Below are positions 19,468 to 26,912 of a stretch of DNA of 36,008 nucleotides, piece after piece. Source of the stretch: Gammaproteobacteria bacterium 13_2_20CM_66_19. Lineage in GTDB: Bacteria > Pseudomonadota > Gammaproteobacteria > Steroidobacterales > Steroidobacteraceae. Made by a program: the position numbers and the translations under genes. The notes under the pieces are model-generated. The model did no database searches and was not told the origin of the DNA. It worked only from the letters and a program-made list of their open reading frames with translations. The stretch covers positions 1 to 36,008 of the forward strand of contig MNCZ01000023.1 in NCBI GenBank assembly GCA_001914695.1. The letters run 5' to 3'. Each line of letters opens with the position of its first letter. Position 1 is the first letter of the stretch.

Positions 19468-20259
19468 TCAGTCACCTCGATCTTCTCTTCCGGCCGCACT
19501 TGCGGCCCCTGCGCCAGCATCACTACTGGCGCCGGTTTGGAACTCATCCAGTGCGCGCCGCGCCGCGCCCGTCGGCCGCGCTCGGGCGAGCAGGTCGGGC
19601 CGGCGCTCGGCGGTGCGGGCCACCGACTGCTCGAGCCGCCAGCGGCGGATGTCGGCATGATCTCCCGACAGCAGCACCGGCGGCACGCTCCGCCCTTCGA
19701 ACACCTCGGGGCGCGTATAGTGCGGCCCCTCGAGCAGGCCCTGCACAAACGAATCGTCAAGGCTCGAGCGCTCATCGCCCAGCGCGCCCGGCAGCAGCCG
19801 CGCCAGCGCATCGATCACCGTCAGCGCCGGCAGCTCCCCGCCCGACACCACGTAGTCGCCGACCGACAGCTCGAGATCGATGCCGAGCTCGATCACGCGC
19901 TCATCGACGCCCTCGTAGCGTCCGGCGAGCAGCAGCACGCCGGGTAACGCCGCCAGCTCCTGCGCCTGCGCCTGCCGGAACGGCCGGCCCTGCGCCGATA
20001 AATACACCCGCGGACTCCCCGCCGGCAGCCGCGCATGCGCTGCGCGGATCGCCGCCAGCAGCGGCTCGGGCTTCATCACCATGCCCGGACCGCCCCCGTA
20101 GGGACGGTCATCCACCGTACGGTGCGCGTCGGTCGCGTGAGCGCGCGGGTCTTCCGTCCCGACGCTCAGGAGCCCCCGACCGATGGCTCGCCCCACGATG
20201 CCAAACTCGAGGGCCACCGCGATCATGCGCGGGAACAGCGTGACCACCTCGATCTTCAT
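19468..20259 (-). CDS. trmD: tRNA (guanine-N1)-methyltransferase TrmD
   Basis: 263 residues. N-terminal [12 protein letters not shown] and [18 protein letters not shown], then the SPOUT knot: [15 protein letters not shown] and [34 protein letters not shown] and [11 protein letters not shown] complete the family pattern. It methylates G37 N1 in tRNAs with a G36G37 sequence, preventing +1 frameshifting. The last 25 or so residues form an Ala/Gly-rich tail not seen in most homologues. Third gene of the rpsP operon, 8 bp after rimM. Confidence 0.97.
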   Translation of the reverse strand: MKIEVVTLFPRMIAVALEFGIVGRAIGRGLLSVGTEDPRAHATDAHRTVDDRPYGGGPGMVMKPEPLLAAIRAAHARLPAGSPRVYLSAQGRPFRQAQAQELAALPGVLLLAGRYEGVDERVIELGIDLELSVGDYVVSGGELPALTVIDALARLLPGALGDERSSLDDSFVQGLLEGPHYTRPEVFEGRSVPPVLLSGDHADIRRWRLEQSVARTAERRPDLLARARPTGAARRALDEFQTGASSDAGAGAASAAGREDRGD

Positions 20260-20267
20260 GGGGCCTT

Positions 20268-20774
20268 CTATTCCAGCTCCGCAGGCCAGTCCACCAGAAT
20301 CGTGCGCGCGCTCAGGTCCACCCTGCGCAGATGCTTCGGTGCCGCCGGCACCCAGTGCTCGCCTCCGCCCGGGGCCTGCGTCACCATTACCGCGCCGCTC
20401 GGGGTGTCCACAAAGTGGCTGACGCTGCCGAGCTCCGCCCCCTCGAGGTTGCGCACGCTGAAGCCCACCAGGTCCGCACGGTAGTACTCCCGCTCGCCCG
20501 GCGGCGGCAGCGCCGCACGATCGACCTCGACGACCGCGCCAGTGAGAGCTGCGGCCTCCTCCCGATCCTTCACGCCCTCGAGCTGCGCGATCAGCCGGCC
20601 GGCGTGCGCCCGCCCCTCAACGAGGCGGCGCGTCACGCGCTCACCGCTCGCCAGCCTCAAAATCCACTCCCGGTACTCCAGCAGGCCTTGCGGAGGGTCC
20701 GTGTGCGATTCGACGTGGATCCAGCCCTTGAGGCCGTAGGGCGCACCCAGGCGCCCCAGCTCGATCCACGTCAC
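20268..20774 (-). CDS. rimM: Ribosome maturation factor RimM
   Basis: 168 residues if translation begins at the GTG at 20774 ([18 protein letters not shown]), which gives the expected N-terminus; the longer frame runs into rpsP. The N-terminal RimM domain ([14 protein letters not shown], plus [14 protein letters not shown]) is followed by a PRC-barrel domain ([20 protein letters not shown], and [19 protein letters not shown]). It binds S19 and helps 30S head assembly. Located 32 bp after rpsP and 8 bp before trmD. Confidence 0.93.
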   Translation of the reverse strand: MTWIELGRLGAPYGLKGWIHVESHTDPPQGLLEYREWILRLASGERVTRRLVEGRAHAGRLIAQLEGVKDREEAAALTGAVVEVDRAALPPPGEREYYRADLVGFSVRNLEGAELGSVSHFVDTPSGAVMVTQAPGGGEHWVPAAPKHLRRVDLSARTILVDWPAELE

Positions 20775-20806
20775 GGCTGCTTCAGGCGGCCGCCCTCGAG
20801 GCCCGG

Positions 20807-21061
20807 TCAGGCCGTCGCCTGTTTCCTGTAGGAGGCCACCAGGCTCCGCACGCGGTCGGACGGCTGCGCGCCCTTTCCAACCCAATAGTCGATGCGCGGC
20901 AGATCGAGCCTGAGCTTCTCTACGCCGCGGCGGGCAACTGGATTAAAGAACCCCACGTGCTCGAGGCTCGGGCCGCCCTGGCGCTTGCGGCTGTCGGTAA
21001 CCACGACGTGATAGAAGGGCTGGTTAGTGCCCCCGCGCCGCGTCAGGCGAATCGTGACCAT
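20807..21061 (-). CDS. rpsP: 30S ribosomal protein S16
   Basis: 84 residues from the ATG at 21061 ([10 protein letters not shown]). Full S16 pattern: [26 protein letters not shown], then [19 protein letters not shown]. The rather short C-terminus is normal for S16. It is the first gene of rpsP-rimM-trmD-rplS, preceded by a leader that includes a hairpin at 21082-21110. Confidence 0.98.
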   Translation of the reverse strand: MVTIRLTRRGGTNQPFYHVVVTDSRKRQGGPSLEHVGFFNPVARRGVEKLRLDLPRIDYWVGKGAQPSDRVRSLVASYRKQATA

Positions 21062-21081
21062 GATCGTATCGCTCTCATTCC

Positions 21082-21110
21082 GGGCGGACGACCCAAAGCG
21101 AGGGCCGCCC
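21082..21110 (-). other. Hairpin in the rpsP leader
   Basis: GGGCGG and CCGCCC form a 6-bp GC stem (21105-21110 with 21082-21087, read on the minus strand), 20 bp upstream of the rpsP ATG. It has no U-tract. It could influence translation or stability of the ribosomal operon mRNA; no specific ligand is known to me. Confidence 0.35.
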
Positions 21111-21141
21111 AAAAAAGAACGCGGATTCTACGCAACCCGCG
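21111..21141 (-). terminator. Hairpin plus T-tract after ffh
   Basis: On the minus strand CGCGG and CCGCG form a 5-bp stem with a 12-base loop, followed by TTCTTTTTT. It lies 19 bp after the ffh stop and would be a weak rho-independent terminator. The loop contains TAGAAT, a good -10 hexamer for rpsP, so the same bases may serve as promoter; a matching -35 is not evident. Confidence 0.45.
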
Positions 21142-21159
21142 ATTCCTGCGCCAGTTTTT

Positions 21160-22530
21160 CTAGTTTCCGCCCGAGCCCGGGAACCCGGGGGGCAGCCCGC
21201 CCTTGAGGGCCCCAACGAGTCGCTGCAGCCGCCCGCCCTTCATGCTCTTCATGACGCGCTGCATCTCCTGGAACTGCTTCAGCAGCCGGTTCACGTCCTG
21301 CACCTGCGCGCCCGAGCCCTTGGCGATGCGACGGCGCCGCGAGCCGTCGATGATCGAGGGGTTGCGCCGCTCGCGGGGAGTCATGGAATCGATGATGGCG
21401 ATCTGCCGGCGCAGCTCCCGATCGCCCTGATCGGCCGACGCCGCGCCCCTGCGCACCGCGGCTCCCGGCAGCTTCTCGAGCAGCGCCCCCACCCCGCCCA
21501 TCTTCTGCAACTGCTCGAGCTGGCTCTTCAGGTCGCCCATGTCGAAGCCGCGGCCCTGGAGCGCCTTGCGCGCCAGCCGCTCGGCCTCCTCGGCGCCGAC
21601 CTGGCGGTGAACCTGCTCGACCAGGCTCACGACATCGCCCATGCCGAGTATGCGGGATGCCATGCGCTCGGGCTCGAAGGGCTCGAGCGCCTCGGTCTTC
21701 TCGCCGACGCCAAGGAACAGGATCGGCTTGCCGGTCACCTCGCGCACCGAGAGCGCCGCGCCCCCGCGCGCATCCCCGTCCGCCTTGGTGAGGATGACAC
21801 CGGTGAGCTCGAGCGCCGCGCCAAAGGCGCGCGCGGCGTTCACCGCGTCCTGGCCGGCCATGGCATCCACGACGAACAGCCGCTCGGCGGCGCCCACGGC
21901 GGCGTCGATCTCGCGCACTTCCGCCATGAGGCTCTCGTCGACGTGCAGCCGCCCGGCGGTGTCGACGATGAGCGCATCGAACACGCCGCTGCGGGCGCGC
22001 GCGAGCGCCGCCTGGGCGATGGCCGCCGGCGCGGCATCGCCCGCGGCCGCGAAATACTCCGCGTGGACCTGGCTCGCGAGGCGCTCGAGCTGCAGCATCG
22101 CGGCCGGCCGGCGCACGTCGGTGCTCGCGAGCAGAACACGCTTGCGCTCGCGCTCGATCAGCCAGCGCGCCAGCTTCGCGGCCGTAGTGGTCTTGCCGGC
22201 GCCCTGCAGGCCCGCCAGCAGCAACACCGCCGGCGGCTGAGCGCGCAGCGTCCAGCGCGCGGTCGAGCCTCCCATGAGGCGCACCAGCTCCGCGTGCAAT
22301 AGGCCGATCAAGGCCTGACCCGGCGTCAGACTCGAGAGCACCTCGGCGCCGAGCGCTTTGGCCCTGACCGAGTCGATGAACGACTTGACCACCGGCAGCG
22401 CCACGTCCGCTTCGAGCAGCGCAATGCGCGCCTCGCGCAGCGTCTCGGCCACGTTCGCATCGGTGATGCGGCCGCGGCCGCGCAGCCTCTCGATGGCGCT
22501 CGAGAGCCGCGCGGTCAGATGATCGAACAT
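21160..22530 (-). CDS. ffh: Signal recognition particle GTPase Ffh
   Basis: 456 residues. NG domain: P-loop GLQGAGKTT at 107-115, DTAGR at 190-194 and TKAD at 248-251 (usually TKLD). The C-terminal M domain includes the RNA-binding stretch IIDGSRRRRIAKGSGAQVQDVN and a Gly-rich end. With 4.5S RNA it binds signal sequences on nascent inner-membrane proteins and docks at FtsY. The substitution of Leu by Ala in TKLD is mild. A perfect TATAAT lies six bases upstream of the start, with no ribosome site, suggesting a leaderless message. It is divergent from the CorB-like gene. Confidence 0.96.
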   Translation of the reverse strand: MFDHLTARLSSAIERLRGRGRITDANVAETLREARIALLEADVALPVVKSFIDSVRAKALGAEVLSSLTPGQALIGLLHAELVRLMGGSTARWTLRAQPPAVLLLAGLQGAGKTTTAAKLARWLIERERKRVLLASTDVRRPAAMLQLERLASQVHAEYFAAAGDAAPAAIAQAALARARSGVFDALIVDTAGRLHVDESLMAEVREIDAAVGAAERLFVVDAMAGQDAVNAARAFGAALELTGVILTKADGDARGGAALSVREVTGKPILFLGVGEKTEALEPFEPERMASRILGMGDVVSLVEQVHRQVGAEEAERLARKALQGRGFDMGDLKSQLEQLQKMGGVGALLEKLPGAAVRRGAASADQGDRELRRQIAIIDSMTPRERRNPSIIDGSRRRRIAKGSGAQVQDVNRLLKQFQEMQRVMKSMKGGRLQRLVGALKGGLPPGFPGSGGN

Positions 22531-22536
22531 CCGCGG

Positions 22537-22542
22537 ATTATA
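22537..22542 (-). promoter_or_regulatory. Perfect -10 box for a leaderless ffh transcript
   Basis: TATAAT on the minus strand, followed by CCGCGG and then the ffh ATG at 22530. The spacing puts the transcription start on or next to the A of the ATG. No Shine-Dalgarno sequence fits. No -35 of quality is seen at 16-18 bp, so the element may depend on an extended -10 or an activator. Confidence 0.5.
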
Positions 22543-22619
22543 GTAGGGTGCGAACCGTGGTTTTTCCGCCCGCGCCCGAGCTTCTATGCTAGCGCGTCCG
22601 CCAAGCGAGGAATGCCGCC

Positions 22620-23921
22620 TTGAACGCCGCTCTCGACGCCCCGCTGCTGCTGGCGCTGCTGGGGCTGCTCGTCATCGTCGCCTTCTCCTCCGGCACCGAA
22701 GTCGCCATGCTCTCGGTCAATCGCTATCGCATCCGGCACCGCGCGCAGGCGGGCTCGGGCGCGGCGCGCACTCTGGAGCGGCTGCTGCAGAAGCCCGACG
22801 ACTGGCTGGGCGCGAACCTGGTCATCCTCGCCGCCGCGAGCGTCTTTGCCTCCGCCATCGCCACCATCCTCGCCCAGCGCACCGGCTACCCCTATGCCGT
22901 GCCGCTCACCGGCGCCCTGCTCACCATCGTGGTGATCGTGTTCTGCGAGCTCGCGCCGAAGATCTACGCGGCCGCAAATCCCGAAGGCGTGGCGCTGCAC
23001 GCCGCGGGCATCTACCGCGTGCTGGTGCTGGTGGCGCGCCCGGCGCTGTGGCTCACCAACAGCGTGGCGCGCGGCTTCCTGCGCCTGTTCCGCGTGGCGC
23101 GCGCCACCGCGGGCCCTCACGCGTTGAGCGCCGAGGAGCTGCGTCTCGTCGTGACCGAGGCCGCCCCGGTGATCCCCGCGCGTCACCGGCAGATGCTGCT
23201 GTCGATCCTGGACCTCGAGCGCATCACGGTGAACGACATCATGATCCCGCGTCAGGAAATCTCGGGCATCGATGTGAGGGAGAGCTGGGAGGACATCCTC
23301 GATCAGCTACAGCAGACTCCGCACACGCGGCTGCCGGTGTACGAGGGCGAGCTCGACAACCTCATCGGCCTCGTGCACATGAAGCGGGTGGCGCACGAGC
23401 TGGTCCGCGGCACACTCACCCGCGAGCGGCTGATCGAGGTCGCCCGCGGCCGCGAGGCGTACTTCGTACCCGAGGGCACCGCCCTCAACGTGCAGCTGGT
23501 GCAGTTCCAGCGCAATCGCCGCCGCCTCGCCTTCGTCGTCAACGAGTACGGCGACATCGAAGGGCTGGTCACGCTCGAGGACATTCTCGAGGAGATCGTC
23601 GGCGAGTTCACGAGCGACCCTGCCACCGTGACGCACAAGGATGTGCACACCGAGCGCCCCGGGGTCTTCATCGTGAACGCCAGCGCCACGATCCGCGCGC
23701 TCAACCGCTCGCTCGGGTGGCAGCTGCCGACCGGGGGCCCGAAGACCGTGAACGGGTTGCTGCTCGAGCAGCTCGAGACGATTCCGGACTCGGGCACCAT
23801 GGTGCGGGTGGGCAACTACGAATTCGAGGTGCTGCAAGTGGGGGACAACGCCGTTCGCACTGTGCGCGTGCGAGTGCCAGCGGCCCCGAAAGCGGTGCTG
23901 CCGGTGAGCCGCGCGCCCTGA
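22620..23921 (+). CDS. CorB/HlyC-CorC family CNNM-CBS membrane protein
   Basis: 433 residues. The start is a TTG at 22620 with GAGGAA about eight bases upstream; the nearby ATG at 22612 reads straight into a stop. An N-terminal DUF21/CNNM membrane domain (about residues 1-150, with FSSGTEVAMLSVNRYRIRH and VVIVFCELAPK) is followed by a CBS pair (ITVNDIMIPRQEI, then FVVNEYGDIEGLVTLEDILEEIVGEF) and a C-terminal CorC/HlyC transporter-associated domain (VNGLLLEQLETIPDSGT). It resembles E. coli YfjD/CorB, linked to magnesium and cobalt efflux. Position next to ffh is common in gammaproteobacteria. Substrate is not proven for this branch. Confidence 0.9.
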   Translation: MNAALDAPLLLALLGLLVIVAFSSGTEVAMLSVNRYRIRHRAQAGSGAARTLERLLQKPDDWLGANLVILAAASVFASAIATILAQRTGYPYAVPLTGALLTIVVIVFCELAPKIYAAANPEGVALHAAGIYRVLVLVARPALWLTNSVARGFLRLFRVARATAGPHALSAEELRLVVTEAAPVIPARHRQMLLSILDLERITVNDIMIPRQEISGIDVRESWEDILDQLQQTPHTRLPVYEGELDNLIGLVHMKRVAHELVRGTLTRERLIEVARGREAYFVPEGTALNVQLVQFQRNRRRLAFVVNEYGDIEGLVTLEDILEEIVGEFTSDPATVTHKDVHTERPGVFIVNASATIRALNRSLGWQLPTGGPKTVNGLLLEQLETIPDSGTMVRVGNYEFEVLQVGDNAVRTVRVRVPAAPKAVLPVSRAP

Positions 23922-23993
23922 TCGCGCCGCGCGCCGCCGAAGGTGCGCAAGACGCCACCCCGCCCCTGGCAGTACGGGCATTCGCTAAGGTTA

Positions 23994-24016
23994 CCGGCCC
24001 CGGGCCGGGGGCCCGG
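23994..24016 (+). other. GC-rich hairpin downstream of the CorB-like gene
   Basis: CCGGCCCC and GGGGGCCCGG pair around a GGGCC loop, forming a very stable stem 73 bp after the stop codon. There is no T-tract directly after it; the nearest run is GATTTT about 25 bp on. It may stop or pause transcription, or protect the 3' end. The remainder of 23922-24203 has no gene. Confidence 0.3.
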
Positions 24017-24154
24017 ATGCCACCGCGGGGGGTGCGATTTTGGGCTAGGATTCGCGCCCGGGGGGGCCTTGATTGGCTTCTTTTGTGACAAAAGCCACCC
24101 GGCCTCCCTGCCGGCGATGCTAGCGTATGGCGGCTCGGGATCGGGGACGGGATC

Positions 24155-24170
24155 AGTGACGCGTATCACA
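24155..24170. promoter_or_regulatory. CRP/Clp-like binding site before the PP2C gene
   Basis: AGTGA-CGCGTA-TCACA matches the CRP-type consensus TGTGA-N6-TCACA at 9 of 10 arm positions. It is centred about 41 bp before the ATG of the phosphatase gene. A second, poorer half-site (TTTTGTGA) and a CTTTTG-TGA-CAAAAG palindrome lie at 24080-24094. No confident -35/-10 pair is seen, so whether it activates or represses is open. Confidence 0.45.
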
Positions 24171-24203
24171 GTTGGCAGACCATTGCTTGGGTGAGGGCGC
24201 AGC

Positions 24204-25028
24204 ATGAGCTTGCGCAACAAGCTACGCTTCGTGGGCCTCACCGACACCGGCAAGGTCCGCGAGCACAACGAGGACACGATTGCCGTCGATCCCGACATTG
24301 GACTGGTGGTGCTGGCCGACGGCATGGGCGGCTACAACGCCGGCGAAGTCGCGAGCGGCATCGCCGTCAAGACGATCGTCAACCTGGTGCGCGAGCACGT
24401 CGAGCGTGAGGACCTGGGAGTGCCAGATCGCGAGTCGGGACTGTCCCGACCCAACATCATCCTGCGCGATGCCATCAGCCGCGCCAACAAGATCATCTAT
24501 CAGACCTCGCGCACGCAGCCCCAGTGCGAAGGCATGGGGACCACGGTGGTCGCGGCGCTGTTCTTCGACAACAAGGTCACCATCGCGCACGTCGGTGACT
24601 CGCGGCTGTACCGCCAGCGCGGCGACAAGTTCGAGCAGGTGACCATGGACCATTCCCTGCTGCAGGAGCTCGTCGACCGGGGCTTCTATTCCGCCGAGGA
24701 GGCGCAGCGCGCGGGCAACAAGAACTATGTGACGCGCGCCCTGGGCGTCGAGCAGAGCGTGGACGTGGAGATCCAGGAGGTGCCGACGAGCAAGGGTGAG
24801 CTGTTCATCCTATGCTCGGACGGGCTCTCGGACATGGTCGAGGACGAAGATATTCACTTAACGATAAACACCTTTAGTGCTAATCTGGATACGGTCGCCA
24901 AGCAGTTGATTCAACTGGCCAACGACAATGGAGGCCGGGACAACGTATCCGTGGTCATGGCGCACATCGTCGATGCGTTCCCGGCTCGCACTAAGATGTT
25001 CGACAGAATTCTGGGTTGGTTCGGCTGA
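24204..25028 (+). CDS. PP2C-family serine/threonine protein phosphatase
   Basis: 274 residues, all PP2C (Stp/PrpC) motifs present: DTGKVREHNEDTIAV, metal-binding DGMGGYNAGE, GMGTTVVAALF, HVGDSRLYR, CSDGLSDMVEDE and GGRDNVSVV. It should hydrolyse phosphoserine and phosphothreonine using two Mn/Mg ions. The C-terminal FPARTKMFDRILGWFG is an extra short helix. It is followed 22 bp later by a two-FHA-domain protein, so the pair probably belongs to one phosphothreonine signalling circuit; no kinase gene is in this window. Codons around 24850-24930 are noticeably AT-rich compared with the neighbours. Confidence 0.94.
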   Translation: MSLRNKLRFVGLTDTGKVREHNEDTIAVDPDIGLVVLADGMGGYNAGEVASGIAVKTIVNLVREHVEREDLGVPDRESGLSRPNIILRDAISRANKIIYQTSRTQPQCEGMGTTVVAALFFDNKVTIAHVGDSRLYRQRGDKFEQVTMDHSLLQELVDRGFYSAEEAQRAGNKNYVTRALGVEQSVDVEIQEVPTSKGELFILCSDGLSDMVEDEDIHLTINTFSANLDTVAKQLIQLANDNGGRDNVSVVMAHIVDAFPARTKMFDRILGWFG

Positions 25029-25050
25029 TACGCGATAAAGGCTAAAGCAC

Positions 25051-25764
25051 ATGTCAAGGTTGGTCTTGAGCCTGGACGGCTCGGTGATGGCGGAATACAA
25101 CATGAACAAGGAGCGGTACACGATCGGCCGGCTCCCCGACAACGATATCCGCATCGATAACGCCGCCGTCAGCGGTCACCACTCGCTGATCATCAACATC
25201 CTCAACGACTCGTTCCTCGAGGATCTGAACAGCACCAACGGCACGTACGTCAACGGCAAGCTGATCAAGAAGCACGCGCTGCAGCATGGCGACGTCATCA
25301 CCGTCGGCCACCATCAGCTGCGATTCGTCGAGGACGACGAGGCGCAAGATGAGTTCGAGAAGACCATGGTCATCCAGCCGTCCGCACGGCCGCTGGAGAA
25401 GCTGCGCACCGCGGCGGAGGCCGCCGAGCAGACGGTCGGGTCGCTCTCGACGACCGGGCGGGCGCGCGCCCTTTCGAATGGCGCCGCGGCGCTCAAGAAG
25501 GCGAAGCTCCAGGTGCTCTCGGGCGCGTTCGCGGGTCGCGAGGTGGAGCTCAGCAAGGCCCTCACCACGCTCGGGCGACCGGGCGTGCAGGTGGCCGCCA
25601 TCACCCGGCGGGCCGAGGCCTACTACATCGTGCACGTCGACAGCGGCAAGCCGAACGATTATCCGCTGCTCAACGGCACGCCGATCGGTTCCCAGGCGAC
25701 GCGCCTCTCCGACAACGACGTCATCCAGCTCGCCGGCGTCAAGATGGGGTTCTTCGTGAACTGA
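25051..25764 (+). CDS. Double FHA-domain phosphopeptide-binding protein
   Basis: 237 residues. The first FHA domain (about 22-95) is canonical: GR at 26-27, Ser41 and His43 in SGHH, and LNSTNGTYVNG at 59-69. The second (about 155-236) is divergent; it keeps the fold pattern (LGRPGVQV, YPLLNGTPIG, VIQLAGVKMGFF) but has lost the phosphothreonine-binding Ser/His and Asn set. Between them is a linker with Thr105 in FEKTMVIQP, a plausible phosphothreonine site. No membrane helix is seen. It probably reads phosphothreonine marks that the upstream PP2C enzyme removes. Exact partners are not visible. Confidence 0.85.
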   Translation: MSRLVLSLDGSVMAEYNMNKERYTIGRLPDNDIRIDNAAVSGHHSLIINILNDSFLEDLNSTNGTYVNGKLIKKHALQHGDVITVGHHQLRFVEDDEAQDEFEKTMVIQPSARPLEKLRTAAEAAEQTVGSLSTTGRARALSNGAAALKKAKLQVLSGAFAGREVELSKALTTLGRPGVQVAAITRRAEAYYIVHVDSGKPNDYPLLNGTPIGSQATRLSDNDVIQLAGVKMGFFVN

Positions 25765-25782
25765 CCGCACCTGGCGCGGTGC

Positions 25783-25799
25783 AGCAGGCCTCGCCTGCT
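25783..25799. terminator. Symmetric hairpin between convergent genes
   Basis: AGCAGGC-CTC-GCCTGCT: a perfect 7-bp stem with a 3-base loop, in the 65-bp gap between the FHA gene (+) and alr (-). It has no T-tract on either side, so it is at best a weak or factor-assisted bidirectional terminator. Confidence 0.4.
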
Positions 25800-25829
25800 T
25801 CACCGCGGCTCGGCGGCCCACGGCGTCCG

Positions 25830-26912
25830 TCAGGCGCGGTTGACCACCAGTCGCACACGCTGGCTCACGGCGCACAGCAGCTCGTAGGGAATGGTGCCGG
25901 CGTTGCGCGCCACTTCCTCCACCGCGAGTCCCGGCCCCCAGAGCAGCACCGGTGTGCCGACGCGCACGCCGGCGAGCTCCGACACGTCGACCGCCATCAT
26001 GTCCATCGACACCCGGCCCGCGAGCGGAGCGCGCCGTCCGTCGATGAGCACCGGCGCGCCGCCGCCCAAGCTCCTGTGCAGGCCGTCGCCATAGCCGGCC
26101 GCGATGACGGCGATGGCCGAATCGCGCTTTGCGACCCAGGCGCCGCCGTAGCCGACGCTCTCGCCGCGCGCGACGCGCCGCACAGCGATCACCGAGCTCT
26201 CCAGGCGCATCACGGGCTCGAGGCCCAGGTCCGCCGCGATACAGTCGTCGAAGGGCGAAGCCCCGTAGAGGGCGATTCCCGGGCGCACCCAGTCGCAGCC
26301 GAGCGCCACGGCGCCGAAGAGGCCGGCTGAGTTGGCGATGCTCACGGCGTACGGGAGACTCCCTGTTGCCTCGCGGAAGCGCTGGAGCTGCGCGCGCGTC
26401 ACGGCATCGTCCCGCTCATTGGCGCAGGAGAGGTGCGTGAGGAGGCGCAGCTCCCTGGGCGCGGGACTCAAGCGCCGCAAGCGCTCGAGCACCGCGGCAG
26501 ACTCGCCCGGCGGAAACCCGAGACGATTCATGCCGGTGTCGATCTTGACCCAGAGCACGAAGCGCTGCGCGCCGCCCGAGCACTCGAGGAGCTCGATTTG
26601 CGAGACATCGTGCACCACGAGCTGGAGGCGCTGCCGCGCGGCCTCCTCGAGCTGCTCGGCGCCGAACACGCCCTCGAGGAGCACGATCGGTTGAGTAATG
26701 CCGCCGGCGCGCAGCGCCACCCCTTCCTCGAGGCGCGCTACGCCGAAAGCGTCGGCGGCCTGCAGCGCGAGCGCCGTCGGGAGCAGCCCATGCCCGTAGG
26801 CGTTGGCCTTGACCACCGCCATGACGCGGGCGCTGCCGGCGCGCGCGCGGACCACACTGAGGTTGTGCTGCAGGGCGTTGGTGTCGATGACGGCGCGGAT
26901 CGACCCGCTCAC
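25830..26912 (-). CDS. alr: Alanine racemase
   Basis: 360 residues beginning with GTG at 26912, which overlaps the dnaB stop (GTGA). The PLP lysine is Lys35 in VVKANAYGHG and the second catalytic base Tyr255 in SVGYGGAWVA, as in E. coli Alr (Lys34, Tyr255). KIDTGMNRLGF, SIANSAGLF and VSMDMMAVDV are further family blocks. It interconverts L- and D-alanine, supplying D-alanine for peptidoglycan. The dnaB-alr order is typical of gammaproteobacteria and gives this housekeeping gene the ribosomal operon's transcription. Confidence 0.96.
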   Translation of the reverse strand: MSGSIRAVIDTNALQHNLSVVRARAGSARVMAVVKANAYGHGLLPTALALQAADAFGVARLEEGVALRAGGITQPIVLLEGVFGAEQLEEAARQRLQLVVHDVSQIELLECSGGAQRFVLWVKIDTGMNRLGFPPGESAAVLERLRRLSPAPRELRLLTHLSCANERDDAVTRAQLQRFREATGSLPYAVSIANSAGLFGAVALGCDWVRPGIALYGASPFDDCIAADLGLEPVMRLESSVIAVRRVARGESVGYGGAWVAKRDSAIAVIAAGYGDGLHRSLGGGAPVLIDGRRAPLAGRVSMDMMAVDVSELAGVRVGTPVLLWGPGLAVEEVARNAGTIPYELLCAVSQRVRLVVNRA

